The notes beneath the pieces are model-generated. The model did not search any database. It was not told the origin of the DNA and saw nothing but the letters and a program-made list of their open reading frames with translations. From an uncultured Collinsella sp. (GTDB lineage: Bacteria; Actinomycetota; Coriobacteriia; Coriobacteriales; Coriobacteriaceae): DNA of 64,000 nucleotides. Position numbers and translations under genes: made by a program. Shown here one piece after another: positions 47,501 to 54,890 of this stretch (position 1 is the first letter of the stretch; every line of letters starts with the position of its first letter). Location of the stretch: contig CABSNK010000015.1 in NCBI GenBank assembly GCA_902479075.1, positions 1 to 64,000 on the forward strand, in the 5' to 3' direction.

Positions 47501-49047
47501 GAGCAGTTGAGCACGGCGCCCTGCACACTGTTGCCCAGGGGGCCGAACGCCTTGCCGTCCGTCGCTTGCTTCAGTTTGCCGGCAAACGAGATGTTCTGCA
47601 CCACGCCCGTGGAGGCAACGCCGCCCATGAGCGACTTCACGCCACCGCCGTTGGCGAAGGTGATGGTGTGGCCCTGGCCGTCGAGTGTGCCCGCAAGTAT
47701 GCCCATGGGAGCAAAGAAGTACTCGTCATCGATGGTAATGTCGTTGTCGAGAACGTAATAGGCGTCGGCGTCGGCGGGTTTGAACTTGTTTTCGAGGTCG
47801 CTCTGCGAGCTCAGGTGCACTACGTTCTGCGGCTGAGCCACGGGCTCGGTGGGCTTGGGCTTCTCGAGCGCGGCAATGGCATCGGTGAGCGTCTTGGTTG
47901 CGGCGTTGACCTCGGCCTGCTTGGCGTCATCGTTGGCGTAGACGTCTTGAGCGCTCACAAGGGCCTCAGCGAGCTTCGACCAGCTCTCGGCCGTGTAGTC
48001 GTTCTCGATCTTGGCGTTGGCATCGTCAATCGCAGCCTTGAGGGCATCCTTGTTCACGACGACCGCAGCGCCGCCCGAGATCAGCACAGGCAAACCGCCC
48101 TGCGCAGACCAGGTAAAGCCGGTGGCAGGGGCATCGGTGTTGAGCTTATCGACCGAGGCCTGGGTCTTGAGGTCGTCGACAGAGATTTTGCTGCCAAAGG
48201 AAGAATCGACCTTGTAGCCGCACGCCTGATCGCCCGCAGTGAACAGATTGTTGGTCACGGTGCCAGACTGATACCAGGCAACGAGGCCGTAACCGCCAAA
48301 GGGCATGCCGCTGAGGCTGCCGGCGTAATACGAGTTGAGCACCGAACCGCCATCGAGCTTTCCTACAAGACCGGCAGCGTCAGCGAAAGTCCAATTGTCG
48401 TCAGAGGGGCTTGCCGTCGACCAGCACATTTGCACGGTACCCGAGCATGTGGTGGCGATAGGACCGTCGGTGCCAGAAATCGTCATCGAACCCGTCACGC
48501 CCAGATTCTGTACCGTACCAGCCACGCTCTTCGCCAGCGCCTTGCCGTTGAGCACGATGCTGTGGCCCTGGCCATCGAGCGTACCGGCCACGGTCTCGAT
48601 CTGTTGGCCAGCCTCAAGGCTGATATTCGCCGCGAGCTTCACGACAGCCCCGGCCTCGATGGTGGTGGGCAGCTCATCGGCAAAAGAGACCATCACGGTC
48701 TCGCCGGCCTTGGCGACGCGCGCGCCGCGTGCCTGCTGAGCATCGGCATCCTCGTCGTCGATGTCCGCCGCGGCAGCAAGGCTCTCATCGGCAGACGGAG
48801 CGGCCTCGGAGCTCGCCTCGTCCGCCGATGCCTCGGCGCCTTCAGCACCCGTCTGCTCGTCCGCAGTGAAACTCGACTCGTCGGCATTCTCGGCAGTATC
48901 CGCCTGCTGCGAGGCCTGGGCCTGCGCCTGCACAGCGATCTCTGCCACGCCCTCGGCAAATGCCGACGTACCCGGCATCGACCAGACGAGCAGCGCCGAG
49001 AAAGCAGCGGCTCCCAGGCGCTTGAGCATAATGTTGTTTCGCGTCAC
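44524..49047 (-). CDS. Large exported surface protein under a cobalamin riboswitch, with alpha/alpha-toroid domain
   Basis: A 1507-aa surface protein. Signal peptide at the N-terminus (AAAFSALLVWSMPGTSAFAE), then an Ala/Glu/Ser-rich acidic stretch to about residue 110. Next come beta-helix-like segments with the repeated phrase GTLDGQGH (about 140 and 450), a FIVAR-type three-helix module (about 330-395, KLAEALVSAQDVYAN), and Ig-like beta domains (about 620-1090). At about 1100-1345 there is a helical toroid of the prenyltransferase/terpenoid-cyclase type (DLTAMAIQAVAPYEDDTKV, QVILALLSLDRDP, ATEQALRALTTYR). A linker rich in Gly/Ser/Lys and a C-terminal transmembrane helix followed by YTKRRAA end it. 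No LPxTG is seen. GTG 49047 is chosen over ATG 49029 since AAGGAG lies 5 bases before it. The toroid fold is also that of the alpha domain of intrinsic factor; with the riboswitch this suggests corrinoid capture (inference). Confidence 0.7.
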   Translation of the reverse strand: MTRNNIMLKRLGAAAFSALLVWSMPGTSAFAEGVAEIAVQAQAQASQQADTAENADESSFTADEQTGAEGAEASADEASSEAAPSADESLAAAADIDDEDADAQQARGARVAKAGETVMVSFADELPTTIEAGAVVKLAANISLEAGQQIETVAGTLDGQGHSIVLNGKALAKSVAGTVQNLGVTGSMTISGTDGPIATTCSGTVQMCWSTASPSDDNWTFADAAGLVGKLDGGSVLNSYYAGSLSGMPFGGYGLVAWYQSGTVTNNLFTAGDQACGYKVDSSFGSKISVDDLKTQASVDKLNTDAPATGFTWSAQGGLPVLISGGAAVVVNKDALKAAIDDANAKIENDYTAESWSKLAEALVSAQDVYANDDAKQAEVNAATKTLTDAIAALEKPKPTEPVAQPQNVVHLSSQSDLENKFKPADADAYYVLDNDITIDDEYFFAPMGILAGTLDGQGHTITFANGGGVKSLMGGVASTGVVQNISFAGKLKQATDGKAFGPLGNSVQGAVLNCSTSVTGKGVAGFARTLDGGIVSNCVSTSEGTAGALFATYNAGQLVNTYWGAFLTNKMDAPASALVNSYAVDPADMATDAFADLINANCGANGSSWGIDKNGTPVFGSGNSYQVPEDTTPDDTYTVSFTANDGTSQAVADHMLEVSPDAVNAYRKLGVFALKGVPATSTVTWGTDDANRGNIGINESTGELYIYDNATGTVTATEHKANGSEQTVATIKIKAKAKQFDDFELWYRASDGTVSDVTDGAATVQGSEVRNLEVRVHYVDADKDEYVPVSFSRFHFASSNPTTIYSNDYSACFYFKHAGSATITVTPRDVASAGAGSKSVTLTSEAVAATSISMGYNEDGATVYLQGRNPLSERGAFLTDHARPVVAPDNATNRDNFTVTSSDPAVAAYATAGEIGYTAYKAGTTTFTATLPDTDADGKVISASCDVTYAYQNPLASVTAGTDSLYLKAGSAQKLDLTFTGKNDADGWSVTEPGLTWTFKTLDGKDASGIVGIDRIEKGAWKHVDGAPDDGLYVASSDHTVTALSAGTVVATGTPVDTTAGAEPVTLTITVAGVAASPATSESASAGIDAAAAFIDVRRSSDAFQYGDEWEIYDFAKAGRKIDSKLLDNYRASLAKHKAEWGSATCALTETERVALALSAIGEDITDYDGVNLVELICSRTDMTRANEKIFALMALNASGSDVPAGSAWTRASLADAVCELLGSDDAVEGTRLGDVDLTAMAIQAVAPYEDDTKVDAAIENGLSYLKGKMSAGTCDFGSAEANAQVILALLSLDRDPANPVNGFANAVTNVVCALDLYRVDGGNGYAHSKGGAANAMATEQALRALTTYRVSSGETIAWKTAVTAGKGSSSKDPQKPTVAPGVLTPGAGSDGGAGNGTAGFAGVMAPVAAKMAGASSSEGVKAAGDSKAEAESGKKDSTESSVAGKTDKSGKKSGTSGKTAALSAGVANKAADAGSNGFAIAGVAVGIVGIAAVGGWFFYTKRRAA

Positions 49048-49219
49048 CCGTTCTCCTTCTTTCGCGAACCTGCAATAGAGCCATGGCGAAGAAGGCGGGA
49101 CAGGCGATACCCCGGCAGCACAAAGGCGCACGTCAGCCACCCTATCGGCAGCAAAACGCACGCTCAGCAGCACCCCTTGTAGACCGGAATCCAGCGGCAA
49201 ACAGAGAGGCCCTCGGTTT

Positions 49220-49340
49220 CGAGAAGAGCGCGGGCAGGTAATCTGACTCGCGGGCGCGCCCGCATACAGTAACCGCCTTGCTCGGGATTCTCACCCGATT
49301 CCCCTTTATGCGCTCGCGCGCACCCGTGCTCCGGCTTCTA
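49220..49340 (-). promoter_or_regulatory. Cobalamin riboswitch
   Basis: The minus strand carries the class hallmarks in order: a GAGCACGGGTGC stem, GGGAATCGGGTGAGAATCCC (P4-P5 region), GGCGGTTACTGTATGCG, and the B12 box GAGTCAGATTACCTGCC. It lies 175 bp upstream of the 1507-aa gene, so adenosyl- or other cobalamin would repress that gene. Ends are approximate. Confidence 0.93.
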
Positions 49341-49496
49341 TTTTTAATCGGAGGAAGTGTACGTTACCGCAGGTAAATCGGTCAATGCGCTACACAAAAA
49401 ACCGCCATACCCGAGCCATATGGCTCCCGGATGACCACCTATAGGCAACCCATATCGCCACTAGGCCGCTAACGAACCAAGCCCGCCCGCAAGATT

Positions 49497-49616
49497 GAGC
49501 GGGCCGAATGTCCCCCGTGGGGCTGAGGGGGCCAAATGTACCTGTTAGAAGCCATTTAAGCGTTTTAACAGGGACTTTTGGCCCCCTCAGTCCCACGGGG
49601 GCTTTTTGGCCCGCTC
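49497..49616. repeat. 120-bp long inverted repeat, copy 1 (downstream of C69 peptidase)
   Basis: Two about 50-bp arms, starting GAGCGGGCC and ending GGCCCGCTC, enclose a 20-base centre; GCTGAGGGGGCCAAA faces TTTGGCCCCCTCAG-type sequence. A copy in the same orientation lies at 52073-52191. The 49048-49704 gap also holds the riboswitch and a terminator but no gene. Confidence 0.88.
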
Positions 49617-49635
49617 ATTTTGCTTTAGCTCAAGC

Positions 49636-49672
49636 AAACGGTCCCGCACGATTACTCGTACGGGACCGTTTT
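49636..49672. terminator. Terminator of the C69 peptidase gene
   Basis: AAACGGTCCCG and CGGGACCGTTT pair around a 14-base centre; T-rich bases follow on both strands. It lies 32 bp beyond the stop codon of the peptidase gene. Confidence 0.75.
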
Positions 49673-49704
49673 TAGTTAGGGCTGTCGTCTATGACCCGCT
49701 CCGG

Positions 49705-51849
49705 TTAATTCGCACGCTTGCGGATAAGCACGGCCCCCATAACGGCCAGAACTCCAGCCACCGTCAGAAGCGCCACGGTCACCACAGACGAATCACCGGT
49801 CTTGGCAAGCCCTCCCTTGGTCGCCTTCTTGGCGGTATCGGTCTTGACGTCCGTCTTCACATCCGTCTTCTGACCGGGCTTCTGCCCAGGCTCCTCCTGC
49901 GCAGCCTGCGTCACGGTCACCGTCGCTTCATCGGACGTGGAAACCAGCCCGGCAGCACTCGTCACCTCAACGCGATACACCTTTGAACCGACCTCGGTCG
50001 TCGCGGCGACGTACTCAGCCGCCGTCGCCCCGTCGATGGCAGAGAAGTTACCGTCCTCGCCCTTGACGAACCACTGGTAGGTAAGCTGGGCATCCGAGCC
50101 ATCCACGCTGTCATCAACCGTCGCGGCAACGCTCAGCTTGGCCTCAGCACCCTGAGCACACGTTACCGACTGCGGCTGAGCCGTGATGCTGGGAGCAACA
50201 AAAGCGGACGCGTACATAATCGGGGTCCGGGAGGTTCCATTCTCGGCGTCATAGTCGCTCGGCATAAACGCACTCGAGGTATCTCCCGCATTCACATAGG
50301 CGCGCATCTCATCGAGAAGCTTGGCCGCCTTGTTGTAGACCTGTTCGCTCACTGCGGCAAACGCCTTGTTGGCAAGGTCCGTGCGCTGATCGGCAGGGGT
50401 CGCCTGCATCAACCCGTCAACAACGTCCTGCTGGGCGATAACCTGCTTCTGAAGGACATCGAGGTAGGCGCGCACGTTCTCACCCATCGAGGCACGGTTG
50501 TTGTAGGCGAGCGTGTTGATGTCCATGAAGACGTAGTCGAGGTTCTTGCCGTCCTTTTCGACCAAAGCCTGCGCAACGTCGTCCTTGCGTCCTGTATAAG
50601 TGCCGTCCACCGTGTTCCACGCCGGGAAGTAGTCAGCCGGAACTTCCGTCAACAGCGCAGAGTAGCTGGGCAGGTACACGCTGAACTCGCAACGCGAAAG
50701 CGCTTCCCACTGAATCGTGGCGATATCACTGGAAAGGCCGGACCGAATCTGGAAGATATTGCCCTCGGTCGTCCTGTTGTTGCCGATGGCATACAGGGCA
50801 CTGTTGAGATTGGCGTTGAGGCTGTCGTCCTGCTCACCGCGGGCAGCGAGGGAACGCAACGCCGTGAACGTATCGGATTTGATGCCCGGCGTAAACGTCA
50901 GCTGCGGGTCGATGAGCGAGGTGACGCGACCCTGTTCATCAACGGTATAGTCCGTCTGAGGCGCAAGGGCAGCACCGAAGTAAGCACGTCCCTGGGCCAG
51001 GCGCGTATTCTGCGACGAACCCGAATTCTCCTTGCCATACGTCTTGAAGATGTTCGGCGTGCCGTCGTCATAGGTTACGAGAACGCCGTTGGACTCGGGC
51101 AGCGTCACGACATCGGCCGAGTGCAGGCACTGACTCGCATCGTCAAGATCGACCTTATACTGCAGGCCGCCGATGTTGGGATTAACGGACGCCACGTCGT
51201 CGCCCATCTTGACGGCAATCCACTGATGGCCCGAAAGCTGAGCGAAAATCCAGGTCTCGGTATTGTCGGCAATGACGATCTGGTTGCAGTCCTGAGAGCC
51301 ATACTGATCGATGATGGCGCCGAGCTTCTCCACGCCGTCGCGCGCCGTGGACGAAACGCTCAACAGGTAGTCGGCCAGGTTATACTCGCCGATGCCCGTG
51401 TCGACACAAGGGTCGATAGCATCGATTCCGTCGTTGTAATCCGTTGTGAGCGTCGCGGAAACGGAGACGCCGCGCTCGTTGGTGCCGGCCTCGGAATACA
51501 CGCGGGACGCTGCCTCGTCGTCCTGGGCATCCCACTCATCGGGATTGTCACGAACATAGGTGTAACGATACGAGCGACCCTGATAGGTGTACTCAAAGCC
51601 GGTCCCCGGCACAGAATCGTTCTCGAAAGAACGGAAGACAGGGTTGTCGATCGGCTGCTGCACGCCAAAGGTCTTGCAGTAGCGAGGTGAAAAGTCCTCG
51701 GCGCGGCCGACATAGGTATCGCCCGTCGTTGTCTGGTTCTTACCGATGTAAACCTGCGTGCAGGCGAGCGCGGGCGCGGGCATGGCAAGCACAAGCGCCG
51801 CGACTATGCCCCCCCTAAACGCCTTCTTAGCAAAAGCCGGTAACCTCAT
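49705..51849 (-). CDS. Secreted C69-family dipeptidase with LAKTG cell-wall anchor
   Basis: A 714-aa exported peptidase. The signal peptide (IVAALVLAMPAPALA) ends at C30, the N-terminal nucleophile Cys of family C69 (CTQVYIGKNQTTTG). Conserved segments follow: YVGRAEDFSPRYCK, SEAGTNERGVSVSATLT, NTETWIFAQLSGHQWIAVKM and GRAYFGAAL. An Ig-like domain is at about 570-665 (TAQPQSVTCAQGAEAKLS). Near the C-terminus, LAKTGD, a transmembrane helix and RKRAN form a sortase signal of the LAXTG type used by class E sortases. ATG 51849 follows GGGAGA. It would cleave dipeptides at the cell surface. The gene stands between two direct copies of a 120-bp inverted repeat. Confidence 0.88.
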   Translation of the reverse strand: MRLPAFAKKAFRGGIVAALVLAMPAPALACTQVYIGKNQTTTGDTYVGRAEDFSPRYCKTFGVQQPIDNPVFRSFENDSVPGTGFEYTYQGRSYRYTYVRDNPDEWDAQDDEAASRVYSEAGTNERGVSVSATLTTDYNDGIDAIDPCVDTGIGEYNLADYLLSVSSTARDGVEKLGAIIDQYGSQDCNQIVIADNTETWIFAQLSGHQWIAVKMGDDVASVNPNIGGLQYKVDLDDASQCLHSADVVTLPESNGVLVTYDDGTPNIFKTYGKENSGSSQNTRLAQGRAYFGAALAPQTDYTVDEQGRVTSLIDPQLTFTPGIKSDTFTALRSLAARGEQDDSLNANLNSALYAIGNNRTTEGNIFQIRSGLSSDIATIQWEALSRCEFSVYLPSYSALLTEVPADYFPAWNTVDGTYTGRKDDVAQALVEKDGKNLDYVFMDINTLAYNNRASMGENVRAYLDVLQKQVIAQQDVVDGLMQATPADQRTDLANKAFAAVSEQVYNKAAKLLDEMRAYVNAGDTSSAFMPSDYDAENGTSRTPIMYASAFVAPSITAQPQSVTCAQGAEAKLSVAATVDDSVDGSDAQLTYQWFVKGEDGNFSAIDGATAAEYVAATTEVGSKVYRVEVTSAAGLVSTSDEATVTVTQAAQEEPGQKPGQKTDVKTDVKTDTAKKATKGGLAKTGDSSVVTVALLTVAGVLAVMGAVLIRKRAN

Positions 51850-52072
51850 ACGTTCTCCCCTCCACACGGAGCCCGAACTACCCACCAACAATATACGTAA
51901 TGAGAACACTTTAGCTGGGTAAATCGGATTGAATATGCAGTTATCAGCTTATCTTATGTGTTAAGGAAGTATGGACACGGCACTCGTAACAACCCGTGAC
52001 CGGTCGTTTGCATCTGGCAGGCGGCATTCCCCGCAGGGTTGAACAGGCCGATAAGCCCCGTGCGCAAGATTG

Positions 52073-52191
52073 AGCGGGCCGAGTGTCCCCCGTGGGGCTG
52101 AGGGGGCCAAATGTACCTGTTAGAGGCCATTTAAGCGTTTTAACGGGGACTTTTGGCCCCCTCAGTCCCACGAGGGACATCTGGCCCGCTC
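52073..52191. repeat. 120-bp long inverted repeat, copy 2 (upstream of C69 peptidase)
   Basis: About 92% identical to 49497-49616 and in the same orientation; shared bases begin slightly earlier (GCAAGATTGAGCGGGCC). Some arm changes keep pairing. The rest of 51850-52261 shows no gene. Confidence 0.88.
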
Positions 52192-52261
52192 ATGCCCGAC
52201 TGGAACGGCACGCGCTATCATGGGTGTCGTTTTGATGAGTCATCTTGATGGGAGCGTACCT

Positions 52262-52927
52262 ATGGCAGCTTTTTCCACCGTGATCTTTGACCTTGACGGC
52301 ACCATCCTCAACACGCTCGAGGACCTGGCGGCCGCCGGCAACCATACCTGCGAGATGCACGGCTGGCCCACGTTTGCCGTTGACGAATACCGCTACAAGG
52401 TGGGAAACGGCATGCTCAAGCTGGTTGAGCGCTTTATGCCTGCCGAGTATGTGGGCGACGGCCGCGCCTTTGAGCAGACGCTTGCCGAGTTTAGGGCTTA
52501 CTACGGCGAGCACAAGGAGGACCACACCGCCCCTTATGCCGGTACGATCGAGATGCTCGACCGCCTGCGCGCCGCGGGTGTGCAGCTTGCCGTGCTCACC
52601 AACAAGGACCACGTCTCGGCGGCTCCGCTTATCGAGAAGTACTTTGGTCCCGACCGCTTTGCGCTGGTCCAGGGCCGTGTCGATGCGTTTCCGCCCAAGC
52701 CCGAAGCGCCCGTCACGCTGCATGTGATGGAAGCGCTGGGCGCTGACCCGGCAACCACGCTCTATGTGGGCGATTCCAATGTCGACGTCCTGACCGGTCA
52801 CAATGCCGGCCTCAAGAGCGCGGGCGTCAGCTGGGGCTTCCGCGGCCGCGCAGAGCTGGAGGCCGCCGGCGCCGACTACGTGGTAGACACCCAGGCAGAG
52901 CTCGCGGCGCTGGTGCTGGGCGAGTAG
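52262..52927 (+). CDS. gph: HAD-family phosphatase, phosphoglycolate phosphatase-like
   Basis: A 221-aa HAD hydrolase. Motif I is FDLDGTILNT, motif II VLTNKDH, motif III K (PPKPEAP), motif IV YVGDSNVDVLTG. A small helical cap is at 17-85. It matches the Gph/PGP subfamily that removes phosphate from 2-phosphoglycolate or similar small substrates. ATG 52262 follows GGGAGCG. Substrate is inferred from subfamily only. Confidence 0.8.
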   Translation: MAAFSTVIFDLDGTILNTLEDLAAAGNHTCEMHGWPTFAVDEYRYKVGNGMLKLVERFMPAEYVGDGRAFEQTLAEFRAYYGEHKEDHTAPYAGTIEMLDRLRAAGVQLAVLTNKDHVSAAPLIEKYFGPDRFALVQGRVDAFPPKPEAPVTLHVMEALGADPATTLYVGDSNVDVLTGHNAGLKSAGVSWGFRGRAELEAAGADYVVDTQAELAALVLGE

Positions 52928-52969
52928 CGAGCGGCACTGCTTAACGTAGCTGCGACAATTCTTCCGCGA

Positions 52970-53139
52970 GGAAAGCGCGTCCCGTTTTGGAGCTCCGAAA
53001 TGGGATGCGCTTTCCGTTTGCGGCGCGTCGGGGAAACGGTATCCCGTTTCAGAGCAATATCCCGGGTCGCACTTTCCGCAACCAACCCCATCCGGAAACC
53101 GAGACCCGGAATTCGACCAAAAACCGGGCCACATTTTCC
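52970..53139. repeat. Three tandem 46-bp GGAAA/TTTCC units (62-bp period)
   Basis: Units at 52970-53015, 53032-53077 and 53094-53139 each match GGAAA-N6-CCC-N18-GGG-N6-TTTCC at all 16 fixed bases. Starts are exactly 62 bp apart; the 16-bp spacers and the N positions differ. The first unit forms a wobble-paired hairpin; the other two do not pair in their N6 blocks, so the fixed bases, not a long stem, are what is conserved. Confidence 0.9.
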
Positions 53140-53189
53140 CGAGCACTCGATGCAACGTTGGACAAAGGGGACAGGTTCATATGCGCCAA

Positions 53190-53421
53190 GGAGTGTCCCC
53201 AACTGTCGGCAGAAAAGGAGCGTCCCCAAGTGCCGCCCCAATGACTACCATGGCAACGCCGCAGGTAGAGGACGGACAGCGAAAACGCCCCTAAGCGAGC
53301 AAGGTGACGTGAAATGAAAGGGCGCTGACCTTCTGGTCGCGCCCTTGAAATTGAACGTCAGATTGCCGCTTAGGGGCGTTTGCAGCGTCAACTGGTTACG
53401 CGGTTCGTAGAACCGCGTAAC
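53190..53421. repeat. Structured covarying element, copy 2
   Basis: Outer stem: AAACGCCCCTAAGCG (53283-53297) with CGCTTAGGGGCGTTT (53367-53381), perfect. Hairpin II: AAGGGCGC (53318) with GCGCCCTT (53339) around GACCTTCTGGTC. Hairpin I, 53395-53421: GTTACGCGGTTC / GAACCGCGTAAC. The conserved lead block GGCAACGCCGCAGGTAGAGG is at about 53251. Hairpin I ends 3 bases from the lipoprotein gene stop codon. Upstream, 53162-53177 carries AAAGGGGACAGG as in the CCACC-CAAAGG hairpins. Confidence 0.85.
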
Positions 53422-53424
53422 CCC

Positions 53425-53982
53425 CTAGTTCATCATCGCATTCATCATCTCGTTGGTTGCGGAATCGTCAGCAGACCACTCGCCGTCGTCATTGGCGGTG
53501 TACTTGAAGGTGACCGTGGTGTCCTTGGTCTTAGCAGCCTTGGTCACATCGACCATAACCTGACCGGCCATCTTGTACAACTCGTCATCGGAAGGCATCG
53601 AATCGAGCGCGGCGACCTTCTCCTGATACTGGGTGGCAAAATCCTCAACGATCTGGTTCATTGACTTGCAGGTAATGGTGACCTCGGCAGTTGCGGTGCC
53701 CTTGTCCTCGTCGACCGTCACGTCGCCGATCTTGTAGTCAAAGCCCTCGAGATAGCTCTTGGCATACTCCTTGGGATCGATGCCCAGCTGCTCGAACTCG
53801 TCGCCCGAAGCCTCTTCCAGACCGGCGAGGAAATCGTCTCCGCCATTCTTAACCTCATCAAACTGAGTCGTAAGGTCCTTGGTGATGAGCTCCTCGACCG
53901 AAGGGCCTCCGCAGCCGGAAAGCAGGACCACGCACGCAACCAAGACGGCCATGAGGGGCGCAAGCAGCAGCTTCTTTTTCAT
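53425..53982 (-). CDS. Lipoprotein of unknown function
   Basis: A 185-aa lipoprotein: KKK, hydrophobic segment, then lipobox LLSGC (about residues 21-25). The mature part is acidic, with a helical N-terminal half (ELITKDLTTQFDEVKNGGDD; LEEASGDEFEQLGIDPKEYA) and a beta-rich C-terminal half (ATAEVTITCKSMN; TTVTFKYTANDDGEW), as in small DUF5105-like lipoproteins of Gram-positive anaerobes. ATG 53982 follows GGGAGGAA. Function unknown. Confidence 0.8.
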   Translation of the reverse strand: MKKKLLLAPLMAVLVACVVLLSGCGGPSVEELITKDLTTQFDEVKNGGDDFLAGLEEASGDEFEQLGIDPKEYAKSYLEGFDYKIGDVTVDEDKGTATAEVTITCKSMNQIVEDFATQYQEKVAALDSMPSDDELYKMAGQVMVDVTKAAKTKDTTVTFKYTANDDGEWSADDSATNEMMNAMMN

Positions 53983-54218
53983 GTTGTTCCTCCCAATGAG
54001 CGGCACCGCGCTTCCCAGACACGGCGCACGTTGTAATAAGGTAAGCCCATAGTATCCACTTATGAACACCCTCGGCAGTACGAAGGCGCGGTCGGTTCGT
54101 TTTAGTATCCGAACGGTCTGTAGACTTGCCCAACGTACAATAAACGCGTGCACCCGGTCTAATAAAAAGGGTGGCCGGACAATCCAACCACCCTAAAACA
54201 TCCTCTGGACGTTACAGC

Positions 54219-54755
54219 TTACTTGCGGACGACCTTGACGATGGCATCGCCGGCGGCGACGGCGGACTCAGCCTCAACGGCGAGCTCGACATCGGCAAAC
54301 TCGGCGGTGTTGGACACAGCCACGACGACGCAGTCCTTGTAACCGGCAGCGGCGATCTTGGCGCGGTCGATCTTGAGTATGGGCTGGCCAGCCTTCACGA
54401 CGTCGTCGGCCTTGACGAAGCCCTCGAAGCCGTCGCCGTTCATGTTGACGGTATCGACACCGACGTGCACCAGAACCTCGATGCCGCTATCGGACTGCAG
54501 GCCCACGGCGTGACCCATGGTGACGGTCACCTTGCCGTCGCAGGGAGCGTAGACCAGGTCGTCCTCGGGCCACACGGCGCAGCCCTTGCCCAGGACCTCG
54601 CCGCCAAAGACGGGATCGGGCACGTCGGCCATCTTGATGACCTTGCCCTTGACGGGCGAGCACAGCACGTCGGCGCCGGCAGAAGCAGAGATGGAGGCGG
54701 GAGCAGCGGCAGCGGCAGGCTCGGCCTTCTTCTTGAACATGTCAAACAGACCCAT
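54219..54755 (-). CDS. crr: PTS glucose-class EIIA (Crr)
   Basis: A 178-aa EIIA-Glc: PVFGGEVLGKGCAVWPEDD, YAPCDGKVTVTMGHAVGL (with the partner His) and the active-site EVLVHVGVDTVNMNG. The first 30 residues are a hydrophilic Ala-rich leader. It phosphorylates glucose-class IICB permeases and may act in inducer exclusion. ATG 54755 follows AGAGGAGA. It is alone on its strand. Confidence 0.95.
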   Translation of the reverse strand: MGLFDMFKKKAEPAAAAAPASISASAGADVLCSPVKGKVIKMADVPDPVFGGEVLGKGCAVWPEDDLVYAPCDGKVTVTMGHAVGLQSDSGIEVLVHVGVDTVNMNGDGFEGFVKADDVVKAGQPILKIDRAKIAAAGYKDCVVVAVSNTAEFADVELAVEAESAVAAGDAIVKVVRK

Positions 54756-54890
54756 ACGTTTTCTCCTCTTGATTAAGCGCAACGTTTTGCGCATGCCTAT
54801 GGTGATTATAGTGCCAAATGGCCAAAATACTAAGGCGAGGGCTCGAATCGCAAGCCCTTCCCGGTAGTGCTCGTGGGATGAGCATCTCCT

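Noticed and set aside
46594..49182. 862-codon plus-strand frame opposite the 1507-aa gene
   Set aside because: Antisense to a gene with signal peptide, riboswitch and domain structure; its composition is that of a reversed GC-rich gene.
52970..53139. Tandem 62-bp units as a CRISPR array
   Set aside because: The conserved bases are split into short blocks and the unit is symmetrical, unlike CRISPR repeats; there are no cas genes.
53395..53421. Hairpin I of the covarying element as an integron attC site
   Set aside because: It begins GTTACGC and ends GCGTAAC, which recalls attC ends, but GTTRRRY is not met, bulged bases are lacking and no integrase is present.
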